A stretch of 64,000 bases of DNA, taken from positions 165,967 to 229,966 of the forward strand of contig CAUTYZ010000002.1 in the NCBI GenBank assembly GCA_963543015.1, written 5' to 3'. This stretch comes from Alloscardovia sp963543015. GTDB taxonomy: Bacteria > Actinomycetota > Actinomycetes > Actinomycetales > Bifidobacteriaceae. Within the stretch, counting starts at the first letter, position 1; every line of letters begins with the position of its first letter. Position numbers and translations under genes: made by a program. Below, piece after piece: positions 15,960 to 25,351 of the stretch. The notes below the pieces were generated by a model. That model had not been told where the DNA came from and searched no databases. It saw only the letters and a program-made list of their open reading frames with translations.

Positions 15960-16676
15960 GTGAGTACACAACGTCGCGTTTTGTTAAAGCTTTCAGGTGA
16001 GGCTTTCGGTGGTGGATCCATTGGAATTGATACGCAGGTAATTCGTCGTATTGCTCAAGAAATTCATGCTGCTGTAGAGCAGGGCGTGCAAGTTGGCATC
16101 GTTGTCGGTGGTGGAAACTTCTTCCGCGGTGCACAGCTCAGTCAGGCAGGTTTGGAACGTAGCCGTGCGGACTACATGGGTATGCTTGGCACTGTGATGA
16201 ATTGCTTGGCACTTCAGGACTTTTTGGAGCAAGAAGGTCAGCCTACACGCGTGCAGACCGCAATTACCATGGGACAGGTTGCAGAACCTTACATTCCATT
16301 GAAAGCTATCCGTCATATGGAAAAGGGGCGCGTTGTTATTTTTGGAGCAGGTGCTGGTATGCCATACTTCTCCACAGATACTGTTTCGATCCAGCGCGCA
16401 TTGGAAATTGGCTGTGAAGAAGTATTGATGGGTAAGAATGGTGTAGACGGCGTGTACACAGCAGACCCACGTAAGGATCCTACAGCAACAATGCTCGAAC
16501 GCGTTTCCTACAACCGCGCATTGGTAGATAATCTTGCAGTTATGGATGCTTCAGCACTTTCCATGGCTCGCGATAATAACATGCACATTCGTGTATTTGG
16601 ACTTGAAGGAACGGGTAACGTCACCGCTGCTCTCACTGGAGATGCATTGGGAACGCTCGTATCCAACGAAGATTAG
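15960..16676 (+). CDS. pyrH: uridylate kinase (UMP kinase)
   Basis: Phosphorylates UMP to UDP in pyrimidine supply; bacterial type of the amino acid kinase fold. 238 residues starting with GTG. Motifs: VLLKLSGEAFGG at the N-terminus, VGGGNFFRG for phosphate binding, and GVDGVYTADPRKDP. GAAAGGA lies 8 bases upstream of the GTG. frr follows after 25 bases. The order rpsB-tsf-pyrH-frr-cdsA is typical, but here a long gap and terminator separate tsf from pyrH. Confidence 0.97.
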   Translation: MSTQRRVLLKLSGEAFGGGSIGIDTQVIRRIAQEIHAAVEQGVQVGIVVGGGNFFRGAQLSQAGLERSRADYMGMLGTVMNCLALQDFLEQEGQPTRVQTAITMGQVAEPYIPLKAIRHMEKGRVVIFGAGAGMPYFSTDTVSIQRALEIGCEEVLMGKNGVDGVYTADPRKDPTATMLERVSYNRALVDNLAVMDASALSMARDNNMHIRVFGLEGTGNVTAALTGDALGTLVSNED

Positions 16677-16701
16677 TAAGCACTCATAGAGGAGATACAA
16701 A

Positions 16702-17256
16702 ATGGCAACTGTCATTGATCAAGCACGCGAACAGATGAAGAAGACTGTGGAATCCACACAGGAAAACTTCTCCGGCATTCGTACCGGTCGCGCAAACCCA
16801 GCATTCTTGAATTCGGTCATGGTGGATTACTATGGCGCACCTACACCATTGAAGTCTTTGGCTACTATCGGTGTTCCAGATGCTCGTACCTTGGCTGTCA
16901 CACCATTCGACGCATCTCAGGCAAATGCTGTAGAAAAGGCTATTCGCGACTCGGATCTGGGCGTAAACCCACGCCGCGACGGAAGCGTTATCCACGTTAC
17001 CATGCCTGAATTGACAGAAGAGCGTCGTAAGGACTATGTCAAGCTTGCACGTACTAAGGCTGAAGATGGTAAGGTCGCTGTACGCAACATTCGTCGTAAG
17101 ACCAAGGAAGGCATCGACGCATCCATTAAGGATGGCGAGTATGGTGAGGACGAAGGAAAGCGTCTTCTCAAGGAACTCGACGATGTCACCAAGAAGATTA
17201 CCGATGAAATCGATACCATGCTTGCATCGAAGGAAAAGGAAATCCTTTCTGTCTGA
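16702..17256 (+). CDS. frr: ribosome recycling factor
   Basis: Splits post-termination ribosomes together with EF-G. 184 residues, full family length, with the helical bundle segments FSGIRTGRANPAFL and LTEERRKDYVKLA clearly recognisable. GAGGAG precedes the ATG. It lies 25 bases after pyrH and is probably co-transcribed with it. Confidence 0.98.
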   Translation: MATVIDQAREQMKKTVESTQENFSGIRTGRANPAFLNSVMVDYYGAPTPLKSLATIGVPDARTLAVTPFDASQANAVEKAIRDSDLGVNPRRDGSVIHVTMPELTEERRKDYVKLARTKAEDGKVAVRNIRRKTKEGIDASIKDGEYGEDEGKRLLKELDDVTKKITDEIDTMLASKEKEILSV

Positions 17257-17326
17257 TTATGTGATGGATTGTGCTTCTTTATAACGACGTCATGTCGGCA
17301 GAATATCGATAGCACAAACACAGATA

Positions 17327-17391
17327 ATTCATGGTCATATCATTCATGGTCATGTCAGCGAGTATCAAAATGATAATTTCCTGACATGACC
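17327..17391. repeat. 15-bp direct repeats leading into an 11-bp stem before cdsA
   Basis: ATTCATGGTCATATC (17327-17341) is followed directly by ATTCATGGTCATGTC (17342-17356). The second copy overlaps the left arm of a perfect stem GGTCATGTCAG (17348-17358) with 17381-17391. This may be an frr terminator without a T-run or a regulatory structure. Confidence 0.55.
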
Positions 17392-17437
17392 AGAAATTGG
17401 CTTTACACACAGCATAAGTGGTATAGGGAGAGCGCCA

Positions 17438-18406
17438 ATGGCACAGTCAACGATGTCTACACGAATTCGTGAACGAATGGACGCCATAAACAAGCGTACA
17501 GGTCGTAATATGGTTCAAGCTGTGCTTACTGGTGCTTTTCTTGTTGCTCTGGTCGTTGCGAGCTTAATTTTTAATACGCAAATTTTCTTGTGGCTCGTCA
17601 TCGCTTTTGTATGTATTGCTTTGTGGGAGCTTCGCGTTGATTTTGCGACAATTGGTATACGTATCCCTATTGTGGCACTGTGGGTGATGACAGTCGCAAC
17701 GTATATCGCAATTTATTACACGCCTGTCCGTTCATCACATACCATTGTGGCAGCCATTGGTGTCGTTCTTACCGCAGCAGTCGTTGCGCTTGTAGCAACT
17801 ATTAAAAGAGCGAATCATGCGCGTGTAGAAAAAGCTGTGACTAAGAAATTGAGCACGTCTGCGGCTCAATCCGATGAAAATGCCCAGGAAGCGCCTTTGA
17901 GGTTGACACATGTCAGTGCATCGCTCTTGGCAGTATTTTATGTCACTCTTCTCGGAAGCTTTATTGTTTTGCCACTGACACGCACGCATCCGGTCGCTTT
18001 CGAATTCATGATCCTGTTCTTGCCATCGTTGGGGGACATCGGCGGACTGTTCTTTGGCGCTGCTTTCGGAAAGCATAAGTTATCGCCACGCATTTCACCG
18101 AAGAAGAGTTACGAAGGTCTATTCGGCTCGATTCTTTTTGCAGTGATCGGCGTGCTCCTTATCGGATTCTTTACGTACTCGACTGAGCAGTTTGTACACA
18201 ACCTTGCAGCTCTTATCAGCATGGGTATCTGCGTGGGCGTAGTAGGACTCTTTGGCGATTTGTCAGCATCCATGCTCAAGCGTGATATGGGGCTGAAAGA
18301 TATGGGCCATATCCTCGCAGGACACGGTGGCGTACTTGATCGCGTGGACTCTATTTTGATGTGTGCACCGGTTATTTGTATGTTTGTTATGGCGTTTGGA
18401 CTGTAA
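17438..18406 (+). CDS. cdsA: phosphatidate cytidylyltransferase
   Basis: Integral membrane enzyme that makes CDP-diacylglycerol from phosphatidate and CTP; it feeds both CDP-alcohol phosphatidyltransferases in this window (about 21.9 and 47.4 kb). 322 residues with about eight hydrophobic helices. The family signature near the C-terminus is clear: KRDMGLKD followed by HGGVLDRVD. A charged loop (about residues 125-155) interrupts the first membrane half. GGGAGAG lies upstream of the ATG. Confidence 0.93.
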   Translation: MAQSTMSTRIRERMDAINKRTGRNMVQAVLTGAFLVALVVASLIFNTQIFLWLVIAFVCIALWELRVDFATIGIRIPIVALWVMTVATYIAIYYTPVRSSHTIVAAIGVVLTAAVVALVATIKRANHARVEKAVTKKLSTSAAQSDENAQEAPLRLTHVSASLLAVFYVTLLGSFIVLPLTRTHPVAFEFMILFLPSLGDIGGLFFGAAFGKHKLSPRISPKKSYEGLFGSILFAVIGVLLIGFFTYSTEQFVHNLAALISMGICVGVVGLFGDLSASMLKRDMGLKDMGHILAGHGGVLDRVDSILMCAPVICMFVMAFGL

Positions 18407-18586
18407 CATAACCTGCACAATGTCATGCAATGCATAGCTACTGGCGAGGAAAGTCGCATACGCTGAAGGATAGAAGCTTAAGGCAGTTAGCCGTTATAAG
18501 ACCACATCAGCTGAGAATTAAAAACGTTTTCACACGTTATAATTGAGATTCTACTGAAGAAATATATGGAAAGGTAATGCATCGAG

Positions 18587-19789
18587 ATGACTCATCTGCA
18601 TACTCACGATAATCAAGAACCAGAAACTGGTATTACTGAAGGTGGTACGCAGGGTGCATTTCGCGATGTGTTGTCGAAGGACCATGCGCGCCGCGGTAAA
18701 GCTCCACTTCATCTTGTCGATATGACGCCTGAGGAGCGCAAAGAGCTCGCGCAGCAGCTGGGAATGCCAGCATTTCGTGTCAAGCAGCTTGCTCAGCATT
18801 ATTTTGTGCATTATGACACAGATGTGGCAGGCTACTCAGATTTTCCTGCAAAGTTAGCCCAGACTGCTCAGGAGTATTATTTTCCACAATTAATCGAGCC
18901 TCTTTTGGAGCAGGAAGCCGATAATGGCGAAACGATTAAGACGCTGTGGCGATTGTTTGACGATTCTCGCATTGAATCAGTTTTGATGAAATATCCGACA
19001 CGTACTACTTTGTGCATTTCTAGCCAGGTGGGTTGTGGAATGGATTGCCCATTCTGCGCTACAGGACGTTTGGGATTGACAAGAAATATGTCAGCAGGGG
19101 AGATCCTCGAACAGGTGCGCGTTGCAGCTCTTCAATGTGAATCTGGTCGACTTCCAGGCGGACCAACCCGTTTGAGCAATATTGTGTTTATGGGTATGGG
19201 CGAAGCATTAGGAAATTACAAGGCGATGATGAAGGCAATCCGACAGATTAGTGCTTTGCCACCAGAAGGTTTTGGCATTTCTGCTCGCAATATTACCTTG
19301 TCTACTGTGGGCGTCGTTCCAGGAATTCGTAAACTCATTAACGAGCATATTCCTGTGCGCCTCGCTGTCTCTCTTCACGCACCAAGCGATGAACTACGCG
19401 ACGAATTAGTTCCTATGAATCGTCGTTTTAATACGACCCAAGTGCTGGATGCTGCGCATGATTATTATCTGAGCTCGAAGCGCCGTGTCAGCATCGAATA
19501 TGCGTTGATGCGTGGAATTAACGACCAAGCAGAGCATGCACGTCTGCTTGCTAAGCGTTTGAATCATTATGGAGATGACTGGGTTCATGTCAATCCAATT
19601 CCGCTCAATCCTATCGAGGGATCTCCATGGACTGCTTCTGAGCCCGAAGATGAAGCACGATTTATCGAAATTTTACGCAATGCTGGAATTTCTGCAACCT
19701 TACGCGATACTCGCGGAAGCGATATCGATGGAGCTTGCGGTCAGCTTGCGGCTAAGGAACTTGCCGAAGACTTGGTACGCCGATCATAG
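18587..19789 (+). CDS. rlmN: dual-specificity 23S rRNA/tRNA adenine-C2 methyltransferase
   Basis: Radical SAM enzyme that methylates A2503 of 23S rRNA and A37 of some tRNAs. 400 residues. The iron-sulfur ligands are Cys150, Cys154 and Cys157 (CGMDCPFC), and the methyl-carrying Cys sits in GACGQL near the C-terminus. GMGEALGNY matches the SAM-binding GMGEP-type motif. GGAAAGG lies 12 bases before the chosen ATG; the first 30 residues are not conserved in appearance, so the true start could be slightly later. Confidence 0.93.
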   Translation: MTHLHTHDNQEPETGITEGGTQGAFRDVLSKDHARRGKAPLHLVDMTPEERKELAQQLGMPAFRVKQLAQHYFVHYDTDVAGYSDFPAKLAQTAQEYYFPQLIEPLLEQEADNGETIKTLWRLFDDSRIESVLMKYPTRTTLCISSQVGCGMDCPFCATGRLGLTRNMSAGEILEQVRVAALQCESGRLPGGPTRLSNIVFMGMGEALGNYKAMMKAIRQISALPPEGFGISARNITLSTVGVVPGIRKLINEHIPVRLAVSLHAPSDELRDELVPMNRRFNTTQVLDAAHDYYLSSKRRVSIEYALMRGINDQAEHARLLAKRLNHYGDDWVHVNPIPLNPIEGSPWTASEPEDEARFIEILRNAGISATLRDTRGSDIDGACGQLAAKELAEDLVRRS

Positions 19790-19832
19790 ACGATAGTGGA
19801 AGAAATCGGCCGTCACTTTAAAAGGAGATACA

Positions 19833-21038
19833 ATGAATTTGGCATATATACCATCACCATCCATATCGAGCTTCGCTATTGGGCCTTTTACAATTCGTTT
19901 TTATGCTCTCGCAATTCTCGTCGGAATTTGCGTTGCTGTGTGGTTGACCACTCGCCGTTGGGTGACATGGGGCGGCACATTCGATCAGATTCTTGATATA
20001 ACAATCGTCGCTGTTCCTTCAGGTATCGTCGGCGCTCGTTTGTATCACGTGATTACTACGCCAGAATTGTATTTTGGAGCACAAGGCAATTTCCTCGATA
20101 TCTTCCGCATCTGGAATGGTGGTTTGGGCATCTGGGGTGCTGTGGCTGTCGGAGCACTTGCTGTGTGGGCATGGGCACGACGTGAAAAGTATCCTATGGG
20201 AATGCTTATGGATGCCGTTGCTCCTGGATTGCTCATCGCACAGGGAATCGGTCGATTGGGTAACTGGTTTAACCAAGAGTTGTACGGTTCTCCAACCACG
20301 CTGCCATGGGGACTTCGTCTCAACGACAACGCCTCCGCAATTGGCGCTACCGAATCGTGCTATGACGGTGCATCATGCCCTACAGGCGTGTTGTACCACC
20401 CAACGTTCTTATACGAACTTGTGTGGAATTTCATCGGCGCTGTATTGCTTATCGTTCTTACCAAGCGTATCTCAGATCGTTTTAAGGCAGGTTCTCAATT
20501 TGCGTTGTATGTCATGTGGTATACGGCAGGACGTACATGGATTGAAATGCTGCGTATTGATCGCGCGCATGAAGTTTTGGGACTTCGCATCAATGTGTGG
20601 GTATCTTTACTCGTCTTTGTAGCAGCAGTGGTTGCTTTCGTCCTTATCCAGCGTATGGGACAGACATCATCAGTATCACGTGACCAGCTTGCACACGTAT
20701 CAGAATTGCAACAGCGTGTCGCTGACGGTACCTTGTCTGCCCGTGAAATGCGAGTCATGCTGAAGGAAGAAACCGCTCAGCGTCACCATGACGAAAAAGA
20801 ATATCGCAAGCATGTACAGGACGAGAAGAAGGCTCATCAGGAGTCGGAAAAGTCACTGTATGAAGAAGCGAAGAAAATTGTGACACAAGCACGTCATAAG
20901 CAGAATTCTTCTGACACGACCGATAGTTCAAATACTGACGCGGATACTGACTCAGGCAAGCACGTAGCTGACAGCTCTGACAGTACTAACGGTTCTAACA
21001 GTTCTGACAGCAGCGATGACTCTGAGACCAATCAGTAA
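19833..21038 (+). CDS. lgt: prolipoprotein diacylglyceryl transferase
   Basis: Membrane enzyme that attaches diacylglycerol to the lipobox Cys of prolipoproteins, such as the one encoded at 7.2-8.7 kb. 401 residues with seven predicted membrane helices. The signature reads GRLGNWFNQELYG, with Trp where Phe is usual; HPTFLYE is also present. After the last helix (about residue 275) there is an unusual hydrophilic tail of about 120 residues: first a charged, probably helical part, then a Ser/Asp/Thr-rich low-complexity end. Long tails are common in actinobacterial Lgt. AAAGGAG precedes the ATG. Confidence 0.95.
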   Translation: MNLAYIPSPSISSFAIGPFTIRFYALAILVGICVAVWLTTRRWVTWGGTFDQILDITIVAVPSGIVGARLYHVITTPELYFGAQGNFLDIFRIWNGGLGIWGAVAVGALAVWAWARREKYPMGMLMDAVAPGLLIAQGIGRLGNWFNQELYGSPTTLPWGLRLNDNASAIGATESCYDGASCPTGVLYHPTFLYELVWNFIGAVLLIVLTKRISDRFKAGSQFALYVMWYTAGRTWIEMLRIDRAHEVLGLRINVWVSLLVFVAAVVAFVLIQRMGQTSSVSRDQLAHVSELQQRVADGTLSAREMRVMLKEETAQRHHDEKEYRKHVQDEKKAHQESEKSLYEEAKKIVTQARHKQNSSDTTDSSNTDADTDSGKHVADSSDSTNGSNSSDSSDDSETNQ

Positions 21039-21096
21039 GTCACAAAGAACGCACACCATCCTTATCCGTCTGTAATTAATCGTAAACTGAAAAACT

Positions 21097-21762
21097 ATGA
21101 GTATTGAAATTGCACCAAGTATTTTGTCCGCTGACTTCGTCAATCTTGAGCGTGAACTTCAGGCTATCGCAACTGCTGATTTAGTTCACGTCGATGTCAT
21201 GGACCATCATTTTGTTCCTAACTTGACTCTCGGCGAGCCGATCGTCAAGCGTATTTGCGAAGTAAGCCCAATCCCAGTAGATGCACATCTGATGATTGAA
21301 GATCCAGATCGCTGGGCTCCTGAGTTTGCAAAGGCAGGCGCTGACTCTGTCACTTTCCACATGGGTGCTGCACACGCTCCAGTTCGTCTGGCTCGTCAGC
21401 TTCACGATATGGGTACGAAGGCATGCTTTGCAGTTCGTCCAGCTGAACCAGTGGAACCAATTTTCGATATCCTCGATGAATTTGACATGATTCTTATCAT
21501 GACTGTTGAGCCAGGATTTGGTGGACAGAAGTTCCTCGATAACCAGATGAACAAGGTTCGCCGTTTGCGTGATGAAATTACTCGTCGCGGTCTCGATGTC
21601 AAGATTCAGGTAGACGGTGGCGTAAGCCCTGCTACCGCTCCAATCGTGGCTGCAGCAGGTGCTGATGTACTTGTCGCAGGTTCCGCAGTATACGGTGCAG
21701 AAGATCCAGCTGCTGCTATTGCTGCAATTCGCGAAGAAGCAGAAAAGGCATTCCGCGCATAA
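21097..21762 (+). CDS. rpe: ribulose-phosphate 3-epimerase
   Basis: Interconverts ribulose 5-phosphate and xylulose 5-phosphate; it links to tkt and tal at the end of this window in the bifid shunt and pentose phosphate network. 221 residues, TIM barrel. Conserved pieces: PSILSADF at the N-terminus, the metal-site HVDVMDHHFVPNLT, and TVEPGFGGQKF. The start region has no strong ribosome site; the ATG at 21097 fits the family N-terminus. It is closed by a 13-bp hairpin. Confidence 0.96.
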   Translation: MSIEIAPSILSADFVNLERELQAIATADLVHVDVMDHHFVPNLTLGEPIVKRICEVSPIPVDAHLMIEDPDRWAPEFAKAGADSVTFHMGAAHAPVRLARQLHDMGTKACFAVRPAEPVEPIFDILDEFDMILIMTVEPGFGGQKFLDNQMNKVRRLRDEITRRGLDVKIQVDGGVSPATAPIVAAAGADVLVAGSAVYGAEDPAAAIAAIREEAEKAFRA

Positions 21763-21798
21763 GCACATGAACCACGTTCTGCGAACGTAATTCCTTTC

Positions 21799-21837
21799 TA
21801 ACATCGTGTGAGATGATTAGTATTTCACACGATGTTA
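21799..21837. terminator. hairpin after rpe
   Basis: Perfect 13-bp stem TAACATCGTGTGA (21799-21811) with 21825-21837, no long T-run after it. Probable rpe terminator. Confidence 0.7.
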
Positions 21838-21902
21838 TTCATATCTCAGATCATCGCGTACACGCCACCGGCAGAACGTGTGGTCGTTATACCGTAACCC
21901 AG

Positions 21903-21908
21903 TACAAT
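21903..21908 (+). promoter_or_regulatory. -10 element giving a leaderless pgsA message
   Basis: TACAAT lies 5-8 bases before the GTG/ATG pair at 21914/21917, and there is no ribosome site. A transcript would start at the start codon. No good -35 is visible. Confidence 0.5.
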
Positions 21909-21916
21909 AGAGTGTG

Positions 21917-22621
21917 ATGAACGAATATTTGAGTGAAGAAGATGAAGAAACATTGAAGCTCAAGCCGAGTAATCGCATTTTTACTTGGCCTAATTTAGTG
22001 AGCTTTATTCGACTTCTAACGATTCCAGCTATCGCGATTTTAATTGACAAAGGCCATCTCGTGTATGGTCTTATTGTCCTAGCGATTTCAGCATTAACGG
22101 ATGCTTTAGATGGATACCTCGCTCGTTCTTTGAACCAAATTACGAAGCTGGGACAGATTCTTGATCCTCTTGCCGATAGGCTTCTCATTTGCTGCTCAAT
22201 TCTTGCGCTTGGATTTGTGAATATCATTCCATGGTGGTTTATCATCGTGGTGGCTTCGCGAGAAGTAGTTCTTGCAATTCTTGTTCTTGTATTGGCTCAG
22301 TTTGGTTATGGCCCTCTTCCAGTGCATTTTGTAGGAAAAACAGCTACAGCCATGATTATGGCAGATGTACCTATTTTAGTGATTTCTGCCATGGGAACGT
22401 CCACTATTTTCACCACTTTGGAAAGCATCGGCTTGGCTCTTGCTATTTGGGGAATTGCCATGTATTGGGTTGCTGGGCTTTTGTATATTCGTCAAGGAAT
22501 TCGCCTTATTCGTCATGGTATAAGCGATAATGTGCACAGTGAGCACAGTACACACAGCTCGCCATCAGATGATTATTCGCATGAGGAGCTTGATAAGCAT
22601 ATAGGGGAGCACAATGACTGA
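21917..22621 (+). CDS. pgsA: CDP-diacylglycerol-glycerol-3-phosphate 3-phosphatidyltransferase-like protein
   Basis: Membrane CDP-alcohol phosphatidyltransferase, probably making phosphatidylglycerol phosphate from CDP-DAG. 234 residues with about five helices. The catalytic pattern is complete: DG-xx-AR-x8-G-xxx-D-xxx-D, read as DGYLAR...GQILDPLAD. A Ser/His-rich soluble tail of about 30 residues follows. In mycobacteria the paralogue pgsA2 (Rv1822) occupies this same position before DUF881 genes. GTG at 21914 is an alternative start. The next gene overlaps it by 8 bases. Confidence 0.88.
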   Translation: MNEYLSEEDEETLKLKPSNRIFTWPNLVSFIRLLTIPAIAILIDKGHLVYGLIVLAISALTDALDGYLARSLNQITKLGQILDPLADRLLICCSILALGFVNIIPWWFIIVVASREVVLAILVLVLAQFGYGPLPVHFVGKTATAMIMADVPILVISAMGTSTIFTTLESIGLALAIWGIAMYWVAGLLYIRQGIRLIRHGISDNVHSEHSTHSSPSDDYSHEELDKHIGEHND

Positions 22622-23600
22622 TGAATCAGTTGCTCCGCATATAATTCCACCTTCGGATGGTAAGACGCCGCAGAGGACACGATCGACGTTCTCGAGTGGA
22701 GCAGCACGTCTTGGTCGTCACCGCATTGATTCGAATACTACGTCTGCTAATTCGTCGAAATCAGGTTCGTCTCGTGAGTATCCGACGGGGCGACGTCATA
22801 GTTCGTCGCAATTGCTCGAAGATCTCATGCAGCATCCTCTCGATCCTATGTTTGAAGATGCAACCTTAACCGCGCATACCATTACTCCTGCGCGACGAAT
22901 TATCACGCAAATTGTGTCCTTTATCTTGTGTGTAGCCGTTGGCATTGCGGGTACTCAAGTTGTGCGCAATCTTCAGGGAGATTCCCGTGAGAAAGTTCGA
23001 AATGAATTGGCTTCTCAGGTAACGAGTGCGTCACAAAATGCTCAAAATCTTGCTAATGAGGTTCGTCAGCAACGTTCCGAGCTCTCACGCCTTACTCAGC
23101 AGTCTCAAAATGAGGCAGGCACTATTGAGAAGGTGCAGTCGACAAATATCAGTACCGCACAAAGTGCAGTGACAGGCGATGGCCTTGTCATTACTTTGAC
23201 GAATCCTAATTCGTCCAGTGACACAAGCACCCAAGGTCGTGTCACTGATGGTCAGAATGCTGCTCAGCTTACGGATACTCAGTTGCAATACGTTGTCTCA
23301 CTGCTGTGGGCAGGGGGAGCGGAAGCAATTAGCGTGAACGACCAGCGTTTAGGTCCGCAAACGTCCATTCGATCTGCTGGAGAGACAATTCTCATCGGAG
23401 TTACCGGCATACAAAATCCGTATGTGGTGCGTGCAATTGGTGATGCATCGCAGATGGAAAGTGTCGTTAAATCGAATGGAAATATAGAGAATATGTTCCG
23501 CTCAGCGGGAATTGGTATCACTTTTTCGCACTCGACTGGACTTCAGTTACCAGCTGCGAGTACATTAGTAAATGATCGCGCACGAAAGGAAAAGCAATAA
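22614..23600 (+). CDS. DUF881 family membrane protein (first copy)
   Basis: 328 residues: a disordered Ser/Arg-rich cytoplasmic N-terminus (about 1-95), one membrane helix (about 98-118), a coiled-coil segment (about 125-175), then the DUF881 domain, which contains the GDGLVITLTNP and GAEAISVNDQR patterns. DUF881 proteins recur with sbp near cell-division and lipid genes in Gram-positives; the function is unknown. Translation is coupled: it overlaps pgsA by 8 bases and its stop overlaps the sbp start by one base. Confidence 0.85.
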   Translation: MTDESVAPHIIPPSDGKTPQRTRSTFSSGAARLGRHRIDSNTTSANSSKSGSSREYPTGRRHSSSQLLEDLMQHPLDPMFEDATLTAHTITPARRIITQIVSFILCVAVGIAGTQVVRNLQGDSREKVRNELASQVTSASQNAQNLANEVRQQRSELSRLTQQSQNEAGTIEKVQSTNISTAQSAVTGDGLVITLTNPNSSSDTSTQGRVTDGQNAAQLTDTQLQYVVSLLWAGGAEAISVNDQRLGPQTSIRSAGETILIGVTGIQNPYVVRAIGDASQMESVVKSNGNIENMFRSAGIGITFSHSTGLQLPAASTLVNDRARKEKQ

Positions 23601-23932
23601 TGGCAGCAGTTCTTGGCATTATCGTCGGTGTCGTCATCGGGGTATTTGTGCGTACAGACGTGCCTGTGTGGCTTCAGCCATATCTTCCTATTATGGTGGT
23701 AGCTGCACTGGATGCATTGCTTGGCGCGGGACGCTCGTTCTTCGAGCGTAATTTCTCTGACCGAGTCTTTATCATTTCCTTCTTGTCGAACGTTATTACG
23801 GCAGTTCTTCTCGTGTATATCGGAACATTGCTCGGCGTAAGTTCGCAGCTGACCACTGCAGTTATCGTTGTGCTCGGAATTCGTATCTTTTCGAATGTTT
23901 CTGCAATTCGTCGATTCATCTTTAGCTCGTAA
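23600..23932 (+). CDS. sbp: small basic protein, DUF1290 family
   Basis: 110-residue integral membrane protein with three to four hydrophobic helices, belonging to the DUF1290/Sbp family first noted near ylmG/ftsZ in Bacillus. It sits between two DUF881 genes exactly as in mycobacteria (Rv1824). AAAGGAAAAG precedes the ATG, which overlaps the previous stop (TAATG). Function unknown; tight coupling suggests a membrane complex with its DUF881 neighbours. Confidence 0.85.
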   Translation: MAAVLGIIVGVVIGVFVRTDVPVWLQPYLPIMVVAALDALLGAGRSFFERNFSDRVFIISFLSNVITAVLLVYIGTLLGVSSQLTTAVIVVLGIRIFSNVSAIRRFIFSS

Positions 23933-23943
23933 GTGGGGTAGTG

Positions 23944-24843
23944 ATGGTTCGAAAAAGAATTAATGATAAGCCAGTATCACAAGATACAGTAGACGCGCGG
24001 CGCAAAGCTGAGGATCACTCTGCTGATGATCAGAAGCGCACAGCAGCAGACGATACTCAGACAGGAATTTTCCCTGTCATCACACCAGAGCGTTTTAGCA
24101 GACGTGCCACAGAAGCAATTCATTCGTGGAATGATTTTGTACAAACTGTTCGTCACAATCGACACACACGTAGCATCGTCAGTTCTCTTATTCTGCTGAT
24201 TCTTGGCGGTTTAGTGGGGTATGGTTTTGTCTCTCAGCAGCGCATTACCAATACATCGTATTCGTCATTGAGCGAGTCAGAACTCGTTACTCTGCTTGAT
24301 GAAACGAATAATCAGATATCTCGTTTGGAATCACAGCGTTCTCAGCTGAGTCAGCAGTTATCGTCCATTCAGTCTGCAGCAAATAAGCAGCAGGAGATTG
24401 AACGCGTGGCTCAGGAAAACCGAGATGCCAATGACATTATTAGCGGTAAGGTCGCGGCATATGGAGAGGGCGTCCAAATTACCATTACTCAAGGGTCAAG
24501 GCGCAACGTTTCAGCGGCAATTTTGTATACCTTGATTGAGGAATTGCGAAACGCAGGTGCGGAAGTTATCCAAATTGGCGATGTACGTGTGGTGACATCG
24601 ACATATATCGTTGATACCGCATCTGGCTTGATGAGCGATGGAAAATATCTTTCTGCGCCGTATGTTATCCATGCCATTGGTGATAAGTCTAACCTGCAAA
24701 ATGCAGTGGAAATTAGTGGAGGAGTGGGCTCATCACTTCGCGTTAATTACGGCTCTAAAGTAACCGTGCAGCAATCGGATAACATCGAAATTACTGCATT
24801 AGCAAACACCTTTGAATATAAGTACGCAAAGACAGTAGAATAA
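23944..24843 (+). CDS. DUF881 family membrane protein (second copy)
   Basis: 299 residues: charged cytoplasmic N-terminus (about 1-75), one membrane helix (about 76-97), coiled coil (about 105-165), then DUF881 with GEGVQITITQGSR and GAEVIQIGDVRV. It is parallel in layout to the 22.6-kb copy but clearly diverged, so not a recent duplication. GTG at 23941 is an alternative start; GGGG lies 6 bases before the ATG. It stops 5 bases before the FHA gene. Confidence 0.85.
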   Translation: MVRKRINDKPVSQDTVDARRKAEDHSADDQKRTAADDTQTGIFPVITPERFSRRATEAIHSWNDFVQTVRHNRHTRSIVSSLILLILGGLVGYGFVSQQRITNTSYSSLSESELVTLLDETNNQISRLESQRSQLSQQLSSIQSAANKQQEIERVAQENRDANDIISGKVAAYGEGVQITITQGSRRNVSAAILYTLIEELRNAGAEVIQIGDVRVVTSTYIVDTASGLMSDGKYLSAPYVIHAIGDKSNLQNAVEISGGVGSSLRVNYGSKVTVQQSDNIEITALANTFEYKYAKTVE

Positions 24844-24848
24844 CAAGT

Positions 24849-25283
24849 ATGGAAATTTCAATCCCAACAGCAGGTGAAACAACAATTATCGGTATGCCAG
24901 CAGTAACTGTACCAATTACTGCTACAGGCGAGCGTCCTTTGACGCAGGAGGACATCGATACCATTGCTCATATCGGTGACGATGCAGCGTTGCTAATTGC
25001 CACACGTGGTGCCAATGGTGCACGTTATTTGCTCGACGCTGATGTCGTAACTGCAGGACGCGATGCACAAAGCGATATTATTTTGGATGACAATACAGTA
25101 TCGCGTGAACACACCGTATTTAAGCGTGTGAATGGCGCTTTCGTCGTTGAAGATGCAGGAAGCCTGAATGGTACCTACGTCAACCGTGAAAGCGTTGATA
25201 GCGTGCCTTTGAAGAGCGGCGATGAAATCATCATCGGTCGTTTCCGCTTCGTATTCTTCACGAAGTCTGCAATTAACGCATAA
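24849..25283 (+). CDS. garA: FHA-domain protein, GarA/OdhI type
   Basis: 144 residues. The C-terminal FHA domain shows GRDAQSDIILDDNTVSREH and GSLNGTYVN, the phosphothreonine-binding loops. Near the N-terminus AGETTIIG contains an ETT motif like the kinase-target ETTSVF of mycobacterial GarA. In that family phosphorylation by PknB/PknG makes the protein fold on itself and controls 2-oxoglutarate and glutamate enzymes. Few of those targets are expected in a bifidobacterium, so its partners here may differ. It belongs to the pgsA-DUF881-sbp-DUF881 cluster, with merR next. Confidence 0.85.
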   Translation: MEISIPTAGETTIIGMPAVTVPITATGERPLTQEDIDTIAHIGDDAALLIATRGANGARYLLDADVVTAGRDAQSDIILDDNTVSREHTVFKRVNGAFVVEDAGSLNGTYVNRESVDSVPLKSGDEIIIGRFRFVFFTKSAINA

Positions 25284-25351
25284 TGTTCTGACAGAATCGA
25301 CACAATTCGCATCCTAGAATAGCTAGTAGGTTCTGTGAGAAAGTAGAGATA

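Noticed and set aside
18440..18470. GAGGAAAGTC resembling the conserved RNase P RNA motif
   Set aside because: The sequence does not continue as RNase P (no CCGGGC and no matching downstream conserved region), and the gap before rlmN is too short.
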